Shown here piece by piece: positions 43,089 to 53,092 of a DNA stretch of 64,000 nt. Within the stretch, counting starts at the first letter, position 1. Each line of letters begins with the position of its first letter. Below the pieces are notes generated by a model that was not told the DNA's origin, searched no databases, and was given only the letters and a program-made list of their open reading frames with translations. The translations under genes and the position numbers were made by a program. This DNA is from an uncultured Eubacteriales bacterium. GTDB lineage: Bacteria; Bacillota; Clostridia; Peptostreptococcales; Anaerovoracaceae. The DNA lies in NCBI GenBank assembly GCA_949285555.1, contig CASDYG010000003.1:186001-250000 (forward strand), given 5' to 3'.

Positions 43089-43821
43089 TTTATTAAGATA
43101 TTATTTAAAGAGCTTACCACAGGTAGCAATAAATGATATTATTTATGACTACGAGCAGCACTTTGAATGGGCTTTGGCAAAAGGGAAAAGTGAGGAAGAA
43201 ATATGTAGGGAGCTTGGCTCACCACAGGCTCTTGCAGAAGAATACTTAGACTATGAAATTTTTGGTGGACATGGTAGAAAGCATTTTAGGAGAGAGCGTG
43301 CATTCGGAAGTGGCGATGTGGAGTACAAGAAGGAGGCTAAAGCAAAATCATCCTCAGCATGGAAATGGATTGCTGTAATACTAATAATTATACTTTTCCC
43401 TGCTATTCTTGGAGCTGGAGTCGGCATCATAGCGTTACTGATTGGCTTTGTGGCAACTGCTATTTCTTTAATAGTTGCAGGAATAGCATTGCCTTTTTCA
43501 GCAGTAATTGGGATACCATCAGCATATCCACTTATATTTCATTCACCACTGCATCCTGTGACCAATTCCTTCATAGGAATCTTCCTGCTATTTTTGGGCA
43601 TCGGATTATTGTATCTAATGGTGAAGATAATTAAGCTTGCTAAAGTAGGATATAGGGAGATTTCCAATGGATTTAGATGGAAGAAGCATAGAAAAGAAGC
43701 CGAAAGAGGAGCACACAGAGCAGGAACCTATGATAGCCCTGAAGAGCTAAATGTTATCGAAGCAGATGAAAATGGGGAAGAAAGAGTAATTAAATCAGAT
43801 GCCGACGAATCGGAGCATTAG
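43066..43821 (+). CDS. DUF1700 membrane protein
   Basis: 251 residues. The N-terminal HAAS-like segment (FLDLLRYYLKSLP; KGKSEEEICRELGSP) is followed by hydrophobic segments at about 100-145, 150-165 and 180-200, then a basic and acidic tail. Such proteins often pair with PadR and a DUF4097 adhesin. GGAGGAGTTT precedes the ATG. Function unknown; a role in cell-envelope control is a guess. Confidence 0.8.
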   Translation: MKKKEFLDLLRYYLKSLPQVAINDIIYDYEQHFEWALAKGKSEEEICRELGSPQALAEEYLDYEIFGGHGRKHFRRERAFGSGDVEYKKEAKAKSSSAWKWIAVILIIILFPAILGAGVGIIALLIGFVATAISLIVAGIALPFSAVIGIPSAYPLIFHSPLHPVTNSFIGIFLLFLGIGLLYLMVKIIKLAKVGYREISNGFRWKKHRKEAERGAHRAGTYDSPEELNVIEADENGEERVIKSDADESEH

Positions 43822-43859
43822 TTATTTATATATGGAATAGAAAGTAATGGAGGTAAATT

Positions 43860-44597
43860 ATGAAGCATAAGTTCGGTATACTTATAATCGTTATAATAAT
43901 AATATCCCTTGTTGGAACCATTGCATCGCTGCTAATCTTCGACAGGGATAAGGTTGCTGATCTCTTCAGACGAGGTGGAGATATACAAATTGGTTGGTTT
44001 GATAAGGACTATAAGGATTACGATGATTACGATGATGATGAGGACTATAGGCAGCTCGCATCTCAATTAAGTGAGGAAAATAGCTTTGAAAAGTTTTCAA
44101 AGGTTAATGTAGACTTGGGAAATGGCGAAGTAGAAGTAAAAAAAGGTGCAAGTTACGCCATAAAATATCATTCAGAAGTTGTAAATGTGACTCAAACTGG
44201 TGAAAATGTGGAGATCACAGGAGATGGAGGTATGGTTGAAATCATAACACCAGAGCCAGAGCTTCTGACTTTGACTATCAAGCAAGGCAATAGATATGAT
44301 GTAGAGCTGGAAACAGCAATCGGCATGCTGGATCTAACCTTTGATAATGGAAAAGTGAATATTGATGAAAATTGTGCTACTTCAGGTAGCATAAAGATGA
44401 ACCACGGCTTTGTGAAAGTTGATAATGCTGGTAATAATGTGACACTTGATGTAGCATTTAATCATAGAGGCGAGTTCATACAGGGTGCTAGCGCAAGGAG
44501 ACTTATAAGTGGAGAAAAGGCAGCTGCCACTTTAGGAACTGGTGAGAAGTCTTTGAGTGTTGCTATGGATACAGGCAAAGTAAAAATAGATGATTAG
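43860..44597 (+). CDS. DUF4097-type putative surface beta-helix protein
   Basis: 245 residues: one N-terminal membrane segment, an acidic Asp/Tyr linker (about 50-65), then a repeated beta-strand domain (VNVDLGNGEVEVKKG; DNGKVNIDENCATSGSIKMN), as in DUF4097 proteins. It starts 38 bases after the DUF1700 gene in the same operon. A terminator follows. Confidence 0.75.
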   Translation: MKHKFGILIIVIIIISLVGTIASLLIFDRDKVADLFRRGGDIQIGWFDKDYKDYDDYDDDEDYRQLASQLSEENSFEKFSKVNVDLGNGEVEVKKGASYAIKYHSEVVNVTQTGENVEITGDGGMVEIITPEPELLTLTIKQGNRYDVELETAIGMLDLTFDNGKVNIDENCATSGSIKMNHGFVKVDNAGNNVTLDVAFNHRGEFIQGASARRLISGEKAAATLGTGEKSLSVAMDTGKVKIDD

Positions 44598-44632
44598 ACA
44601 AAATACATTCTTCAGAAAAAATAAAATATAAA

Positions 44633-44654
44633 AGGGACCCTTAGGGGTCTTTTT
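44633..44654 (+). terminator. Terminator of the padR operon
   Basis: GACCC-TTAG-GGGTC hairpin followed by TTTTTTATT. Confidence 0.75.
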
Positions 44655-44701
44655 TATTGGAAAGAAGGTTGCAATGTGATAGAATATATAGGGAGGCCTA
44701 T

Positions 44702-45328
44702 ATGAAAAGTCCTATTATAATTGGTATTGCAGGTGGATCCGGTTCTGGAAAATCCACAGTAACAAAGGAGCTAATCAGACTTTTAGATGGTAAGGGAGTA
44801 GTTGTTATAGAGCAGGATTCATATTATAAGGATCAGTCGGATCTGCCTTATGAAGAGAGAGTGAAGACGAATTACGACCATCCATTTGCTTTTGATAACA
44901 GCTTGCTAATTGAGCATCTGAGAACTCTTAAAGAGGGAAAAGCGATTGTGAAGCCCATCTATGATTTTGAAAAGCATAATAGATGTCAGGAAACACAGCG
45001 AATCGAACCTGCTGATGTAATTATCGTAGAGGGAATTTTAATATTTGTTGAGGAAGAGCTAAGAAACCTGATGGATATTAAGATTTTTGTTGATACAGAT
45101 AGTGATGTAAGAATCATTAGAAGAATTATCAGGGATATGACTCACAGGGGAAGAAGCCTCGAGTCAGTTGTTAATCAGTATATGGAAACTGTAAGACCTG
45201 CTCATCTTCAATTTGTAGATCCGTCTAAAAAGTATGCGGACATTATCATTCCTGAAGGCGGTATGAATCATGTTGCCATTGATATACTTCACACTAAGAT
45301 AAAAGACATTCTTTCAAGACCAAATTAA
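44702..45328 (+). CDS. udk: Uridine kinase
   Basis: 208 residues. The Walker A motif [12 protein letters not shown] lies at residues 8-19. [17 protein letters not shown] and NYDHPFAFD are Udk signatures, and [13 protein letters not shown] is the lid. It phosphorylates uridine and cytidine for salvage. The ATG at 44702 follows AGGGAGG; an earlier in-frame start overlaps the terminator. Confidence 0.94.
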   Translation: MKSPIIIGIAGGSGSGKSTVTKELIRLLDGKGVVVIEQDSYYKDQSDLPYEERVKTNYDHPFAFDNSLLIEHLRTLKEGKAIVKPIYDFEKHNRCQETQRIEPADVIIVEGILIFVEEELRNLMDIKIFVDTDSDVRIIRRIIRDMTHRGRSLESVVNQYMETVRPAHLQFVDPSKKYADIIIPEGGMNHVAIDILHTKIKDILSRPN

Positions 45329-45348
45329 TGTAGGAGGATATAGGCTGA

Positions 45349-45912
45349 ATGAATCTAATCGAGATGGTTACACTGTCCTTTGCATTGGCAATGGATGCTT
45401 TTTCCGTGTCAATTTGCAAAGGAATGGCAATGGGAAGAAGCAACCTTAAAAGTGGAATCCTTCTTTCGCTTTCATTTGGTGTTTTTCAGGCTGTAATGCC
45501 CGTGATTGGATATCTACTCGCCTATGGATTTGCCGATAAAATAAGGAGTATAGACCACTGGATTGTACTGGTAATTCTTGTAATTATCGGTGGAAAAATG
45601 ATAATTGAGGGGCTGAGAAAAGAAGGCTGCTGTGTAGATAAAGGATTAGGTATAAAGGAAACACTGGGACTTTCCATTGCTACAAGTATTGATGCTATGG
45701 CAGTGGGCGTAGGCTTTGCAGCTATAAAGGTGAACCTGATTAGTGCAGTATGTCTGATTGGAGTCATTACATTCATTTTATGTGTGTTAGCCTTTTTAAT
45801 AGGTAAGAAAATTGGAATGTTTTTACAAAATAAGGCTGTTATTTTTGGAGGCCTAATTCTTATAATAATTGGTGTAAAAGTATTTTTAGAGCATTTAAGC
45901 AAGGGGATATAA
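45349..45912 (+). CDS. mntP: Manganese efflux pump MntP
   Basis: 187 residues, six membrane segments in two repeats. Conserved acidic motifs MDAFSVSICKGMAM and SIDAMAVGVGFA and the GGKMIIEGL segment identify MntP (YebN). It exports Mn2+. The preceding gap is only about 20 bases, so no yybP-ykoY riboswitch fits. It overlaps the next start by one base. Confidence 0.92.
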   Translation: MNLIEMVTLSFALAMDAFSVSICKGMAMGRSNLKSGILLSLSFGVFQAVMPVIGYLLAYGFADKIRSIDHWIVLVILVIIGGKMIIEGLRKEGCCVDKGLGIKETLGLSIATSIDAMAVGVGFAAIKVNLISAVCLIGVITFILCVLAFLIGKKIGMFLQNKAVIFGGLILIIIGVKVFLEHLSKGI

Positions 45913-46721
45913 TGGAACAAAAGGATAAAAGATATGCAGTTCTTATAGATGCAGACAACATAGGATACAAGTATGTACCTCTTATTTTGCAGGAAATTTC
46001 CAGCTACGGAGTTGCTACATATAAAAGAAGCTATGGGGACTGGTCAAGCGAAAACATGAAAAACTGGAAGAAGGTGTTACTTAATAATTCAGTGACGCCT
46101 GTACAGCAGTACAGCTATACAACAGGTAAAAATTCAACGGACTTTGCCATGGTTATTGATGCTATGGATATCCTTTATTCCCAGCATGTAGACGGGTTTT
46201 GCATAGCAAGTAGTGACAGCGATTTCACAAGACTTGCCACCAGACTCAGGGAAGCAGGCATGGATGTAATTGGAATGGGTGAAACAAAGACACCTAAGCC
46301 ATTTATAAGTGCATGTAATGCCTTTAAATATCTAGATAAGCTAGCCGAGGCAGAGGCGGAGGAAGGTTCAGAGGATACATCTGTTGAGCTTGATGATGAA
46401 GCAGAGGTAATAGAGGATGTAAGAAAGTCCAATGTACTCAGGTTAAACAAGCTTAAAAAGGTGTTAAAGACATTAGTAGAGGAAAATTCCGACGGTGACG
46501 GATGGATGCATATTGGAGATTTAGGTAATAGGCTACAAAAAAGATTTCCGGATTTTGACCCCAGAAACTATGGATTTAAAAAATTCTCACTATTTATCGA
46601 ATCATTGGATGACTTATTTACTATTAAAAAGGAAAATCAGGCTGTGGGAAGTGGGGTAATTATATATGCAAAGCTTAAATATAATAACTCCGGAAAAGGT
46701 CGAAAAAGAAGCTCTAAGTAA
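45912..46721 (+). CDS. NYN-domain protein with C-terminal OST-HTH (LOTUS) domain
   Basis: 269 residues. The NYN (PIN-like) domain has AVLIDADNIGYKYV, YKRSYGDW and FCIASSDSDFTRLATRLREAG, with the acidic residues that bind metal in this fold. A helical segment follows, then an OST-HTH/LOTUS-like domain (WMHIGDLGNRLQKRFPDFDPRNYGFKKF). NYN proteins are RNA nucleases, and OST-HTH domains bind RNA. This suggests an RNA-processing or -decay role, unconfirmed. It overlaps mntP by one base. Confidence 0.8.
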   Translation: MEQKDKRYAVLIDADNIGYKYVPLILQEISSYGVATYKRSYGDWSSENMKNWKKVLLNNSVTPVQQYSYTTGKNSTDFAMVIDAMDILYSQHVDGFCIASSDSDFTRLATRLREAGMDVIGMGETKTPKPFISACNAFKYLDKLAEAEAEEGSEDTSVELDDEAEVIEDVRKSNVLRLNKLKKVLKTLVEENSDGDGWMHIGDLGNRLQKRFPDFDPRNYGFKKFSLFIESLDDLFTIKKENQAVGSGVIIYAKLKYNNSGKGRKRSSK

Positions 46722-46811
46722 TTTAATATTTAATTTGCGATGATTTACTTTACATATATAAAAATGTAAAATATATTGTTGCAATAATAATAAATGAAAA
46801 AGGAGTAAAAT

Positions 46812-47219
46812 ATGAAGAAATTTGCACAGGAATTTAAGGAATTCATTTCGCGTGGCAATGTTATGGACATGGCTATAGGTGTGGTTATGGGTACTGCTTT
46901 TACCGCAATAATAAATGCAGTAGTAAATGGAGTGCTTATGCCTATCATAGGTTTTATTCTAGGCGGAAATCAGTATGACAATATTAAAATTGTTCTTGCC
47001 GCAGCAAAGGGAGATAAGCCTGAGGTAGCTATTGCTATTGGAACGGTACTTGGAGCCATTATTAATTTCCTAATCATTGCCGCAGTTCTTTTCTGTGTGG
47101 TAAAGGTAATAAACAGGTTCAGAAAGAAGCAGGAGGAAGAAATTATCGAAGAGCCTGCACCGGAGGTTCCTGCTGATATTGCCCTGTTAACAGAGATAAG
47201 AGATTTACTGAAAAAATAA
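46812..47219 (+). CDS. mscL: Large-conductance mechanosensitive channel
   Basis: 135 residues. It begins with KKFAQEFKEFISRGNVMDMAIGVVMGTAF, the MscL pore-forming TM1, has a second helix (GTVLGAIINFLIIAAVLF) and an acidic C-terminus (VKVINRFRKKQEEE). It releases solutes on osmotic downshift. AAAAGGAG precedes the ATG. Confidence 0.97.
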   Translation: MKKFAQEFKEFISRGNVMDMAIGVVMGTAFTAIINAVVNGVLMPIIGFILGGNQYDNIKIVLAAAKGDKPEVAIAIGTVLGAIINFLIIAAVLFCVVKVINRFRKKQEEEIIEEPAPEVPADIALLTEIRDLLKK

Positions 47220-47242
47220 AATAATTTATTGAGGGGGTACTT

Positions 47243-47749
47243 ATGCTTAAAGAACAGGTTGCTAAATTATTAAATGAACAGGTTAATAAGGAATTTTTCT
47301 CTTCTTATCTGTATCTTGATTTTTCCACCTATTTTGCAGATAGAGGCTTAGATGGATTTGCAAATTGGTACATGATACAGGCTCAGGAGGAAAAGGATCA
47401 TGCTCTAATGTTTTATAATTATCTGTTGGAGCATGGAGAAAAGGTAAAGCTGCTTCCTATCGAAGGGCCAAGTGGCAAGTATAAGGACGATATTAGTGTA
47501 TTAAAGGCTGCTCTTGCTCACGAGAAGCAGGTAACAGAATGGATTCATAAAATCTATGAAGCTGCTGAAAAAGAAAAGGATTTCAGCACCATGCAGTTCT
47601 TGCATTGGTTCATTGAGGAGCAGCGAGAGGAAGAAGCTAATGCAAGTGATCTTGTGACTAAGATGGAAATGTTTGGAAGTCAGCCGCAGAGTCTATATAT
47701 GCTGAATTCAGATTTAAAGGGTAGGAGCTATGTTCCGCCTCAGGAGTAG
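47243..47749 (+). CDS. ftnA: Ferritin
   Basis: 168 residues in a four-helix ferritin fold: NEQVNKEFFSSYLYLD, AQEEKDHALMFYNYL (Glu/His ferroxidase ligands) and FIEEQREEEANASDL. It stores iron as ferric oxide in the cytoplasm. GAGGGGG precedes the ATG. A short hairpin follows. Confidence 0.95.
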   Translation: MLKEQVAKLLNEQVNKEFFSSYLYLDFSTYFADRGLDGFANWYMIQAQEEKDHALMFYNYLLEHGEKVKLLPIEGPSGKYKDDISVLKAALAHEKQVTEWIHKIYEAAEKEKDFSTMQFLHWFIEEQREEEANASDLVTKMEMFGSQPQSLYMLNSDLKGRSYVPPQE

Positions 47750-47753
47750 TGGG

Positions 47754-47777
47754 TAAGCCGACGCCAGTCGGCTTTAC
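47754..47777 (+). terminator. Terminator hairpin after ferritin
   Basis: AAGCCGAC-GCCA-GTCGGCTT with a short T-run (TTACTT). Confidence 0.6.
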
Positions 47778-47801
47778 TTATAATTAGGAAGGAAGGTAAG
47801 A

Positions 47802-49235
47802 ATGTACATCAACAAGAGATCGATGAAAAGGCTCATTCTTGTAATTTTTATATCTATCATCTTCTTTTTAGTGATGAAGAATCTAGGCCTTTTAGCAGGA
47901 GAGCTTGGCAAGGTAGTTGCCGTATTTAGTCCATTTATATTGGGGGCAGGAATCGCATTTCTAATAAATGTACCAATGGTAAAGCTGGAATATTGGCTCT
48001 TTGACCGTTGGCTCTATGGGAAAAAGCCTAAGGAAGAAAGAGAAAAGCCTAAAAAATTTGAAAGGGAAAAAGGTCTTTGTGGAAAGGATTTCAAAAGACT
48101 TTTTAAAGGAAAGTTCAAAGGCTTTGGTAGAAAGCTTGCCATCTCATGCAAGAGACCTATCAGTATGCTTCTTACCTTTATTTTGGTAGTGGGCTTATTT
48201 GCGGTAATGCTGTATTTAATAGTGCCACAGCTTGCAAACACTATCAGGGAGGTAGCAGACAATTTGCCTGCGGCCGTTAATAAGGTTCAATACTGGATAG
48301 AAAATCATGCAGACACTATTGAATATTTTAAAAGTTACTCCAATAAACTATCAATAAACTGGGACGAAATGGCAGGTAAAGCTTCCCAGTATTTGCAGGA
48401 TTTCGCAAAGGGATTATTAAATTCCAGTATCGCAACTGCAAGCTCTATAGTAAGTGGACTGGTTAGCTTCTTCTTGGGCTTAATATTTGCTATCTATCTA
48501 CTTTTACAAAAGGAAAAGCTAAATAGACAGGGCAAGCAGATTATCTATGGAGCCATACCTGAAAAGGTTGCCGATGGGTGTATGTATACCCTCTCATTAA
48601 CACATAGGACCTTTAGCAAATTTATCGCAGGACAATGTCTTGAGGCATGTATACTTGGACTGATGTTTGCAGTAACTATGCCGTTATTCAAACTTCCCTA
48701 TGTAATTTTGCTGAGCTTTATAATTGGTTTCTTAAATCTTATTCCATATGTGGGAGCATTTATGGGACTTATTATTGGTGCTCTTCTTGTAGCAATGGAG
48801 GATCCACACCAGGCAGTAATCTTCATTGTCCTATTTTTGATACTACAGCAGATTGAGGCTAATTTAATATATCCTATAGTGGTAGGAAATTCTGTTGGGC
48901 TTCCGTCTATCTGGGTACTTGTGGCAATTACCATTGGTGGCAGCGTTGCAGGGGTAGTAGGAATGATTCTATTTATTCCACTTTTCTCAGTACTTTATAC
49001 CATGATAGTCTTTTATGTGAAGCGTGCTCTTGAAAAGAAGGATATTGATGAAGATAAGTGGAAGGAACCGGTGACACTAGATAAAGAGGCTCTGACCTTT
49101 GGAGCCGGGAAAAAAGCTGTTAGCAGTGAAACTTCCTGTTGTGAAGAGTATGAAGCAGAATGTAAAAGTGAAGCTTCAGGTAAGAATAGCGATGAGTCAG
49201 TGATTAGTAAAATTATTGATATTTTTAAGAATTAA
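47802..49235 (+). CDS. AI-2E family transporter (PerM-like)
   Basis: 477 residues with about eight membrane segments. The family signature lies late: GFLNLIPYVGAFMGLIIGALL and LQQIEANLIYPIVVGNSVGLP. A lysine-rich loop (about 68-110) is unusually long. Family members are named for an AI-2 exporter, but most are of unknown substrate. GGAAGGTAAGA precedes the ATG. Confidence 0.85.
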   Translation: MYINKRSMKRLILVIFISIIFFLVMKNLGLLAGELGKVVAVFSPFILGAGIAFLINVPMVKLEYWLFDRWLYGKKPKEEREKPKKFEREKGLCGKDFKRLFKGKFKGFGRKLAISCKRPISMLLTFILVVGLFAVMLYLIVPQLANTIREVADNLPAAVNKVQYWIENHADTIEYFKSYSNKLSINWDEMAGKASQYLQDFAKGLLNSSIATASSIVSGLVSFFLGLIFAIYLLLQKEKLNRQGKQIIYGAIPEKVADGCMYTLSLTHRTFSKFIAGQCLEACILGLMFAVTMPLFKLPYVILLSFIIGFLNLIPYVGAFMGLIIGALLVAMEDPHQAVIFIVLFLILQQIEANLIYPIVVGNSVGLPSIWVLVAITIGGSVAGVVGMILFIPLFSVLYTMIVFYVKRALEKKDIDEDKWKEPVTLDKEALTFGAGKKAVSSETSCCEEYEAECKSEASGKNSDESVISKIIDIFKN

Positions 49236-49320
49236 AAAAGAGCCTGCCTCTTTGCACAGAATTTCATTCGTTGGATTTGAAATTAACGGCTTAGCACTAT
49301 AAGGGGCAGGCTCTTTTATT
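49234..49320. terminator. Long-armed bidirectional terminator
   Basis: AAAAAAGAGCCTGCC and GGCAGGCTCTTTT pair over 13 bp across about a 50-base loop containing a smaller GAATTTC / GAAATT stem. It lies at the end of the AI-2E-type gene, with the permease gene converging from the other side. Confidence 0.75.
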
Positions 49321-49375
49321 GCATAATATTATAGATTTTAATTATCTGACATTTCCATGAGTTTCACACACTTTG

Positions 49376-52300
49376 TTACTCTACAGCTTTTAGTGAATCT
49401 GCCATGCTGATTCTTCTGACTTTAAAATACATGATGAAGCTTACAAGGAGTGCAAATCCAATGGTTATTAGGATGGAATAGATATAGCTGTACCACATTA
49501 TATGTACATCGTAGTAGACCATTTCCACCTGTATTTTGAGCATTACGAAGGCATGTAGAGCTCTTCCTAATCCTAAACCCAATAGTGAGCTCATGATGGT
49601 GAGCATTATTATTTCACGAAAAACGTAAGAAATTGTCTCATACTCATTGAAGCCAAGAACCTTTAAAGTGGCAATTTCACGGGCTCTTTCAGTAATGTTG
49701 ATATTAGTTAGATTGTAAAGAACGATGAATGCTAATATTCCGGCACTGATTATGATTAGCAAAATGACGGAGTTTAGATTGTTCATCATTGCATCTATTC
49801 GTCTGTAGGTATCCATATTTATATCAATACTTGCCACCTGATTCATCTCCATTACTGATGCTGATGAATCCAGAATTTTGTTTTCAGACGTTTTATCATG
49901 TAAGTCGATAGGTCTTTGTACGTGACGAACCTTAATGAGGGCATTAGATGCCTTTGGTGGGCTTCCCCACGCTTTTTCATATGTAGCGGGCGTCATATAT
50001 GTATAATTTAACACATGATTTATAAATATATCATCAACACGCAGCTTGGCGATTTGTCCCTTGCTGTTTTTTAAGCTGACTGTATCACCTTTTTGTATCT
50101 TATTTTCTTTCGCCAGCTTTTCACAAATAAGTATTCCACCATCATCAGGCAGTCTTTTTTCTTCCCCGTAATTTTCAAGGTGGATAAAGTTAGGGACTTT
50201 CTCCCCATCTGTTGCAATAATATAGGTTTCTGTACTTTTTTTATTTTTGATAATACTTCCCTTACTTTTGTGAATGAGTAGTGCATCATCAATATGGGAA
50301 TCAGCAGATTTGAGAAACTCATTGTATTTTAACAATGACGCATCATCAAAGCCCATTGACTGCTTAAAGCTTACGGTGTAGTCGAAATTATAAAGCTGGC
50401 TAAACTGCCTTTCCGATATATTTTTTATAGAATCGTTTACGCCAAAGCCGGTAAGTACAAGCGCAGTACAGCCACTGATACCAAGCAGCATCATGAGAAA
50501 TCTTTGCTTGTAGCGAAAGGTATTTCTTATACTGACCTTTTGTAAAAAAGATAGGTGATTCCAGACTGGTGGAATTTTTTCTACAAGAGTTCGTTTGCCA
50601 GACTTGGGTGGCTTTGGACGAAGTAGGAAAGCAGGGTTTTCACGAAAATCTTCATAGCAGCTGATCCATGTAGTTGCTGTGGTGCAAAGCATAGCAACAA
50701 GAAAAGCTAAAATTCCGATTTTTGGATCAAGGCGATACTGTAGCCTGTCGCTGAAGCTATAAATGATGCCATATGCATTCCAAATAGTTTTTGGGAACAA
50801 ATAGTTACCTAAGAAATAACCTATTATAGTTCCTATGAACCCACTAGAGCCTGCATAGATAAGGTAGCGAGAAGCGATTATAAAATTACTATATCCAAGG
50901 GCCTTAAGGCTTCCTATCTCAACCCTTGATTCTTCTACCATTCTGCTCATTGTGGTCATGCAGACTAAAGCAGCGGTCAGAAAGAAAAAGATTGGAAAGA
51001 CCTTTGCAACACCATTTATTATATTGGAGTCATTCTTAAAGAGTGCAAAGCCCAGATTGCTGTAGGCATCTAGGCAGTAGCCGTGAACCTTGAGCTTCTT
51101 TATCTCAAGCTGTTCAGTTTGTGCAAGCTGTTCTAAAGCCTTATCCAGCTCCTGATTCTTGGTAGCAAAGGTGGCTTCTAGCTCATATTCCTTAGCATTT
51201 AGCTCCTTAATACCTGAATCCAGTTCTACTTTATTGTCACTTAGTATTTTTTCCTGACTTTCTAATTCTAGTGTAGCCCTGTCTAATTTGCTCTTTGCTT
51301 CTGCAAGAAATACGGAAGCTTCTTCAAGCCTTTTTTTCATTAAAAGCTTTTCTGATTCAGGTATATTGGAGGAGTTATTATATAACTGCATGAGATTTTC
51401 ATATTCTGATAGCTTCGCAAAATATTCACTGCTTTGCTTACTAAGCTGCTCTCTTGCAGTTAAAAGCTGTGATTTAGCTTCGTTTATTTGCTGTTTTTGT
51501 TCATTAACTTCGGCTTTCTTTTCGTAAATAGCATACATGGCTTTGGATTTCTCAGCCTCTAAAGTAGCTTTGCCGGCATTAATTTCCTCACGTTTTGATT
51601 CTAGCTCACTTTGCAGGCGGGATAAAAGCTCGTTTCTACGCTCGTTAATAATATCATCAAGAACAGACTTTATCTCCGTCCTTGAACTATCTAGCATTTT
51701 GTCATATTTTTTACTATATATGATACTATCTTCACTACGATCTGCAAATCTAATATATATATTTGAATAATAGTCATTTGTTATTAAATCAGGCTTAGTA
51801 TATATGAAGGCAGATACCTGTCCATTTCCCAGCTCGCTACTACCTCTGTCGAAATTAAGGAAGAGTGGGGACTTGCAAATTCCAACGATAGTAAGCCTTT
51901 GAGAAGCAAAACTAGATTTGGTCTTGTCACTGTTTTCATGAGCAATCTGTATTTTTTTACCAATATCTCGGTTTTTAAAATAACGTGAATCACCTAGTAC
52001 TTCATTTCTTTTTTTCGGCATACGCCCTTTTTCCAGCTGTATTTTGTTCAGCTTTGTAGGAAGGTTAATGGCAATAAGTACCTTATCAATATTTTTCGAT
52101 GTTTTATACAGAAAGTGTACTTGCTTGCTTCCTTCTACAATGAAATCTTTCCCAAGCTGCTCTTTTGCATGCTGAAGATTTTCGCTGGAAAAGCCCTTGG
52201 TAGAAACGAGGTGATAATCAAAAAATTTTTTCTCATCTAAATATTCATTGGCAGAAAAAACCATAGCATCTCTGCTAACTTTTAGACCGGAAAAAAATCC

Positions 52301-52381
52301 GACTCCTAATGCGATTATACCTAGTATGGCTATGTAGCGACCAAGACTTTTTCTTATGTCCCTTATGGTTGTTTTAATCAT
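49376..52381 (-). CDS. ABC transporter permease with FtsX-type domains
   Basis: 1001 residues, minus strand. One membrane segment at about 15-35. A large extracytoplasmic region contains a long coiled coil at about 250-420 (ESKREEINAGKATLEAEKSK). Two groups of three membrane segments then occur, near 465-575 and 870-995, separated by a second outside domain. This is the plan of large FtsX-like permeases. It lies 3 bases after the ATPase gene and probably forms one exporter with it. The substrate is unknown; lipoprotein or peptide export or resistance are options. Confidence 0.85.
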   Translation of the reverse strand: MIKTTIRDIRKSLGRYIAILGIIALGVGFFSGLKVSRDAMVFSANEYLDEKKFFDYHLVSTKGFSSENLQHAKEQLGKDFIVEGSKQVHFLYKTSKNIDKVLIAINLPTKLNKIQLEKGRMPKKRNEVLGDSRYFKNRDIGKKIQIAHENSDKTKSSFASQRLTIVGICKSPLFLNFDRGSSELGNGQVSAFIYTKPDLITNDYYSNIYIRFADRSEDSIIYSKKYDKMLDSSRTEIKSVLDDIINERRNELLSRLQSELESKREEINAGKATLEAEKSKAMYAIYEKKAEVNEQKQQINEAKSQLLTAREQLSKQSSEYFAKLSEYENLMQLYNNSSNIPESEKLLMKKRLEEASVFLAEAKSKLDRATLELESQEKILSDNKVELDSGIKELNAKEYELEATFATKNQELDKALEQLAQTEQLEIKKLKVHGYCLDAYSNLGFALFKNDSNIINGVAKVFPIFFFLTAALVCMTTMSRMVEESRVEIGSLKALGYSNFIIASRYLIYAGSSGFIGTIIGYFLGNYLFPKTIWNAYGIIYSFSDRLQYRLDPKIGILAFLVAMLCTTATTWISCYEDFRENPAFLLRPKPPKSGKRTLVEKIPPVWNHLSFLQKVSIRNTFRYKQRFLMMLLGISGCTALVLTGFGVNDSIKNISERQFSQLYNFDYTVSFKQSMGFDDASLLKYNEFLKSADSHIDDALLIHKSKGSIIKNKKSTETYIIATDGEKVPNFIHLENYGEEKRLPDDGGILICEKLAKENKIQKGDTVSLKNSKGQIAKLRVDDIFINHVLNYTYMTPATYEKAWGSPPKASNALIKVRHVQRPIDLHDKTSENKILDSSASVMEMNQVASIDINMDTYRRIDAMMNNLNSVILLIIISAGILAFIVLYNLTNINITERAREIATLKVLGFNEYETISYVFREIIMLTIMSSLLGLGLGRALHAFVMLKIQVEMVYYDVHIMWYSYIYSILITIGFALLVSFIMYFKVRRISMADSLKAVE

Positions 52382-52384
52382 TTT

Positions 52385-53086
52385 TTACCATTCCACTAAA
52401 TCAACATCTAATTTATTATCATTTATATATGTATGAGTGACAGTTCCATTTTTTATATGAATGACTCTATCCGCTATTTTTTCTAAAGCTGAATTATGAG
52501 TGATAATTATAATGGTCATTTTAGTACTGTTACAGGTCTCCTGCAGCAGCTTTAATATGGATTTTCCTGTATTGTAGTCTAAAGCTCCTGTTGGCTCGTC
52601 GCACAGGAGAAGCTTCGGATTTTTTGCAAGAGCTCTAGCTATGGCAACTCTCTGCTGCTCACCTCCTGAAAGCTGAGAAGGAAAGTTATTTAATCTGTGA
52701 GCAAGACCTACTTTTTCTAATATTTCCTTTGGATCTAGTGGATTTTTACATATTTGTGTGGCAAGGGAGACATTTTCGTATGCAGTGAGATTTTGAATAA
52801 GATTATAGAATTGAAATACAAACCCTATATCGTAGCGTCTGTAGTTTGTTAGCTCTCTTCGGCTATATTTAGAAATTTCATTACCATCTAAAAAGACGTG
52901 GCCTGAAGTCAATGTGTCCATACCACCTAAAATGTTGAGGAGAGTAGTTTTTCCAGCACCGGAAGGACCTACAATGACACAAAGCTCTCCCTCATTTACT
53001 TCAAGTGATGCGTCGGTTAGTGCATCGATTTTCATTTCCCCTACCTGGTAGGTTTTACTTACTTTTTCTAATTTAATAAAGCTCAT
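52385..53086 (-). CDS. ABC transporter ATPase (LolD/MacB type)
   Basis: 233 residues. Walker [12 protein letters not shown], signature [15 protein letters not shown], Walker [13 protein letters not shown] and the D-loop and H-motif (IIITHNSAL) are all present. It powers the FtsX-type permease. There is no Shine-Dalgarno sequence before the ATG at 53086. Instead TGCTACAAT ends six bases upstream, so the message may be leaderless. Translation of the next gene could be coupled. Confidence 0.92.
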   Translation of the reverse strand: MSFIKLEKVSKTYQVGEMKIDALTDASLEVNEGELCVIVGPSGAGKTTLLNILGGMDTLTSGHVFLDGNEISKYSRRELTNYRRYDIGFVFQFYNLIQNLTAYENVSLATQICKNPLDPKEILEKVGLAHRLNNFPSQLSGGEQQRVAIARALAKNPKLLLCDEPTGALDYNTGKSILKLLQETCNSTKMTIIIITHNSALEKIADRVIHIKNGTVTHTYINDNKLDVDLVEW

Positions 53087-53092
53087 ACTTAT

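Noticed and set aside
43980..44045. GATTAC/GAT repeats in the DUF4097 gene as a second slippage tract
   Set aside because: The units are multiples of three and imperfect, so no frame switch; they encode an acidic linker.
45329..45348. yybP-ykoY (manganese) riboswitch before mntP
   Set aside because: The gap is about 20 bases, too short for the aptamer.
46749..46771. TTTACAT / ATGTAAA palindrome before mscL
   Set aside because: In AT-rich sequence with no repeat or T-run; too weak to call an operator.
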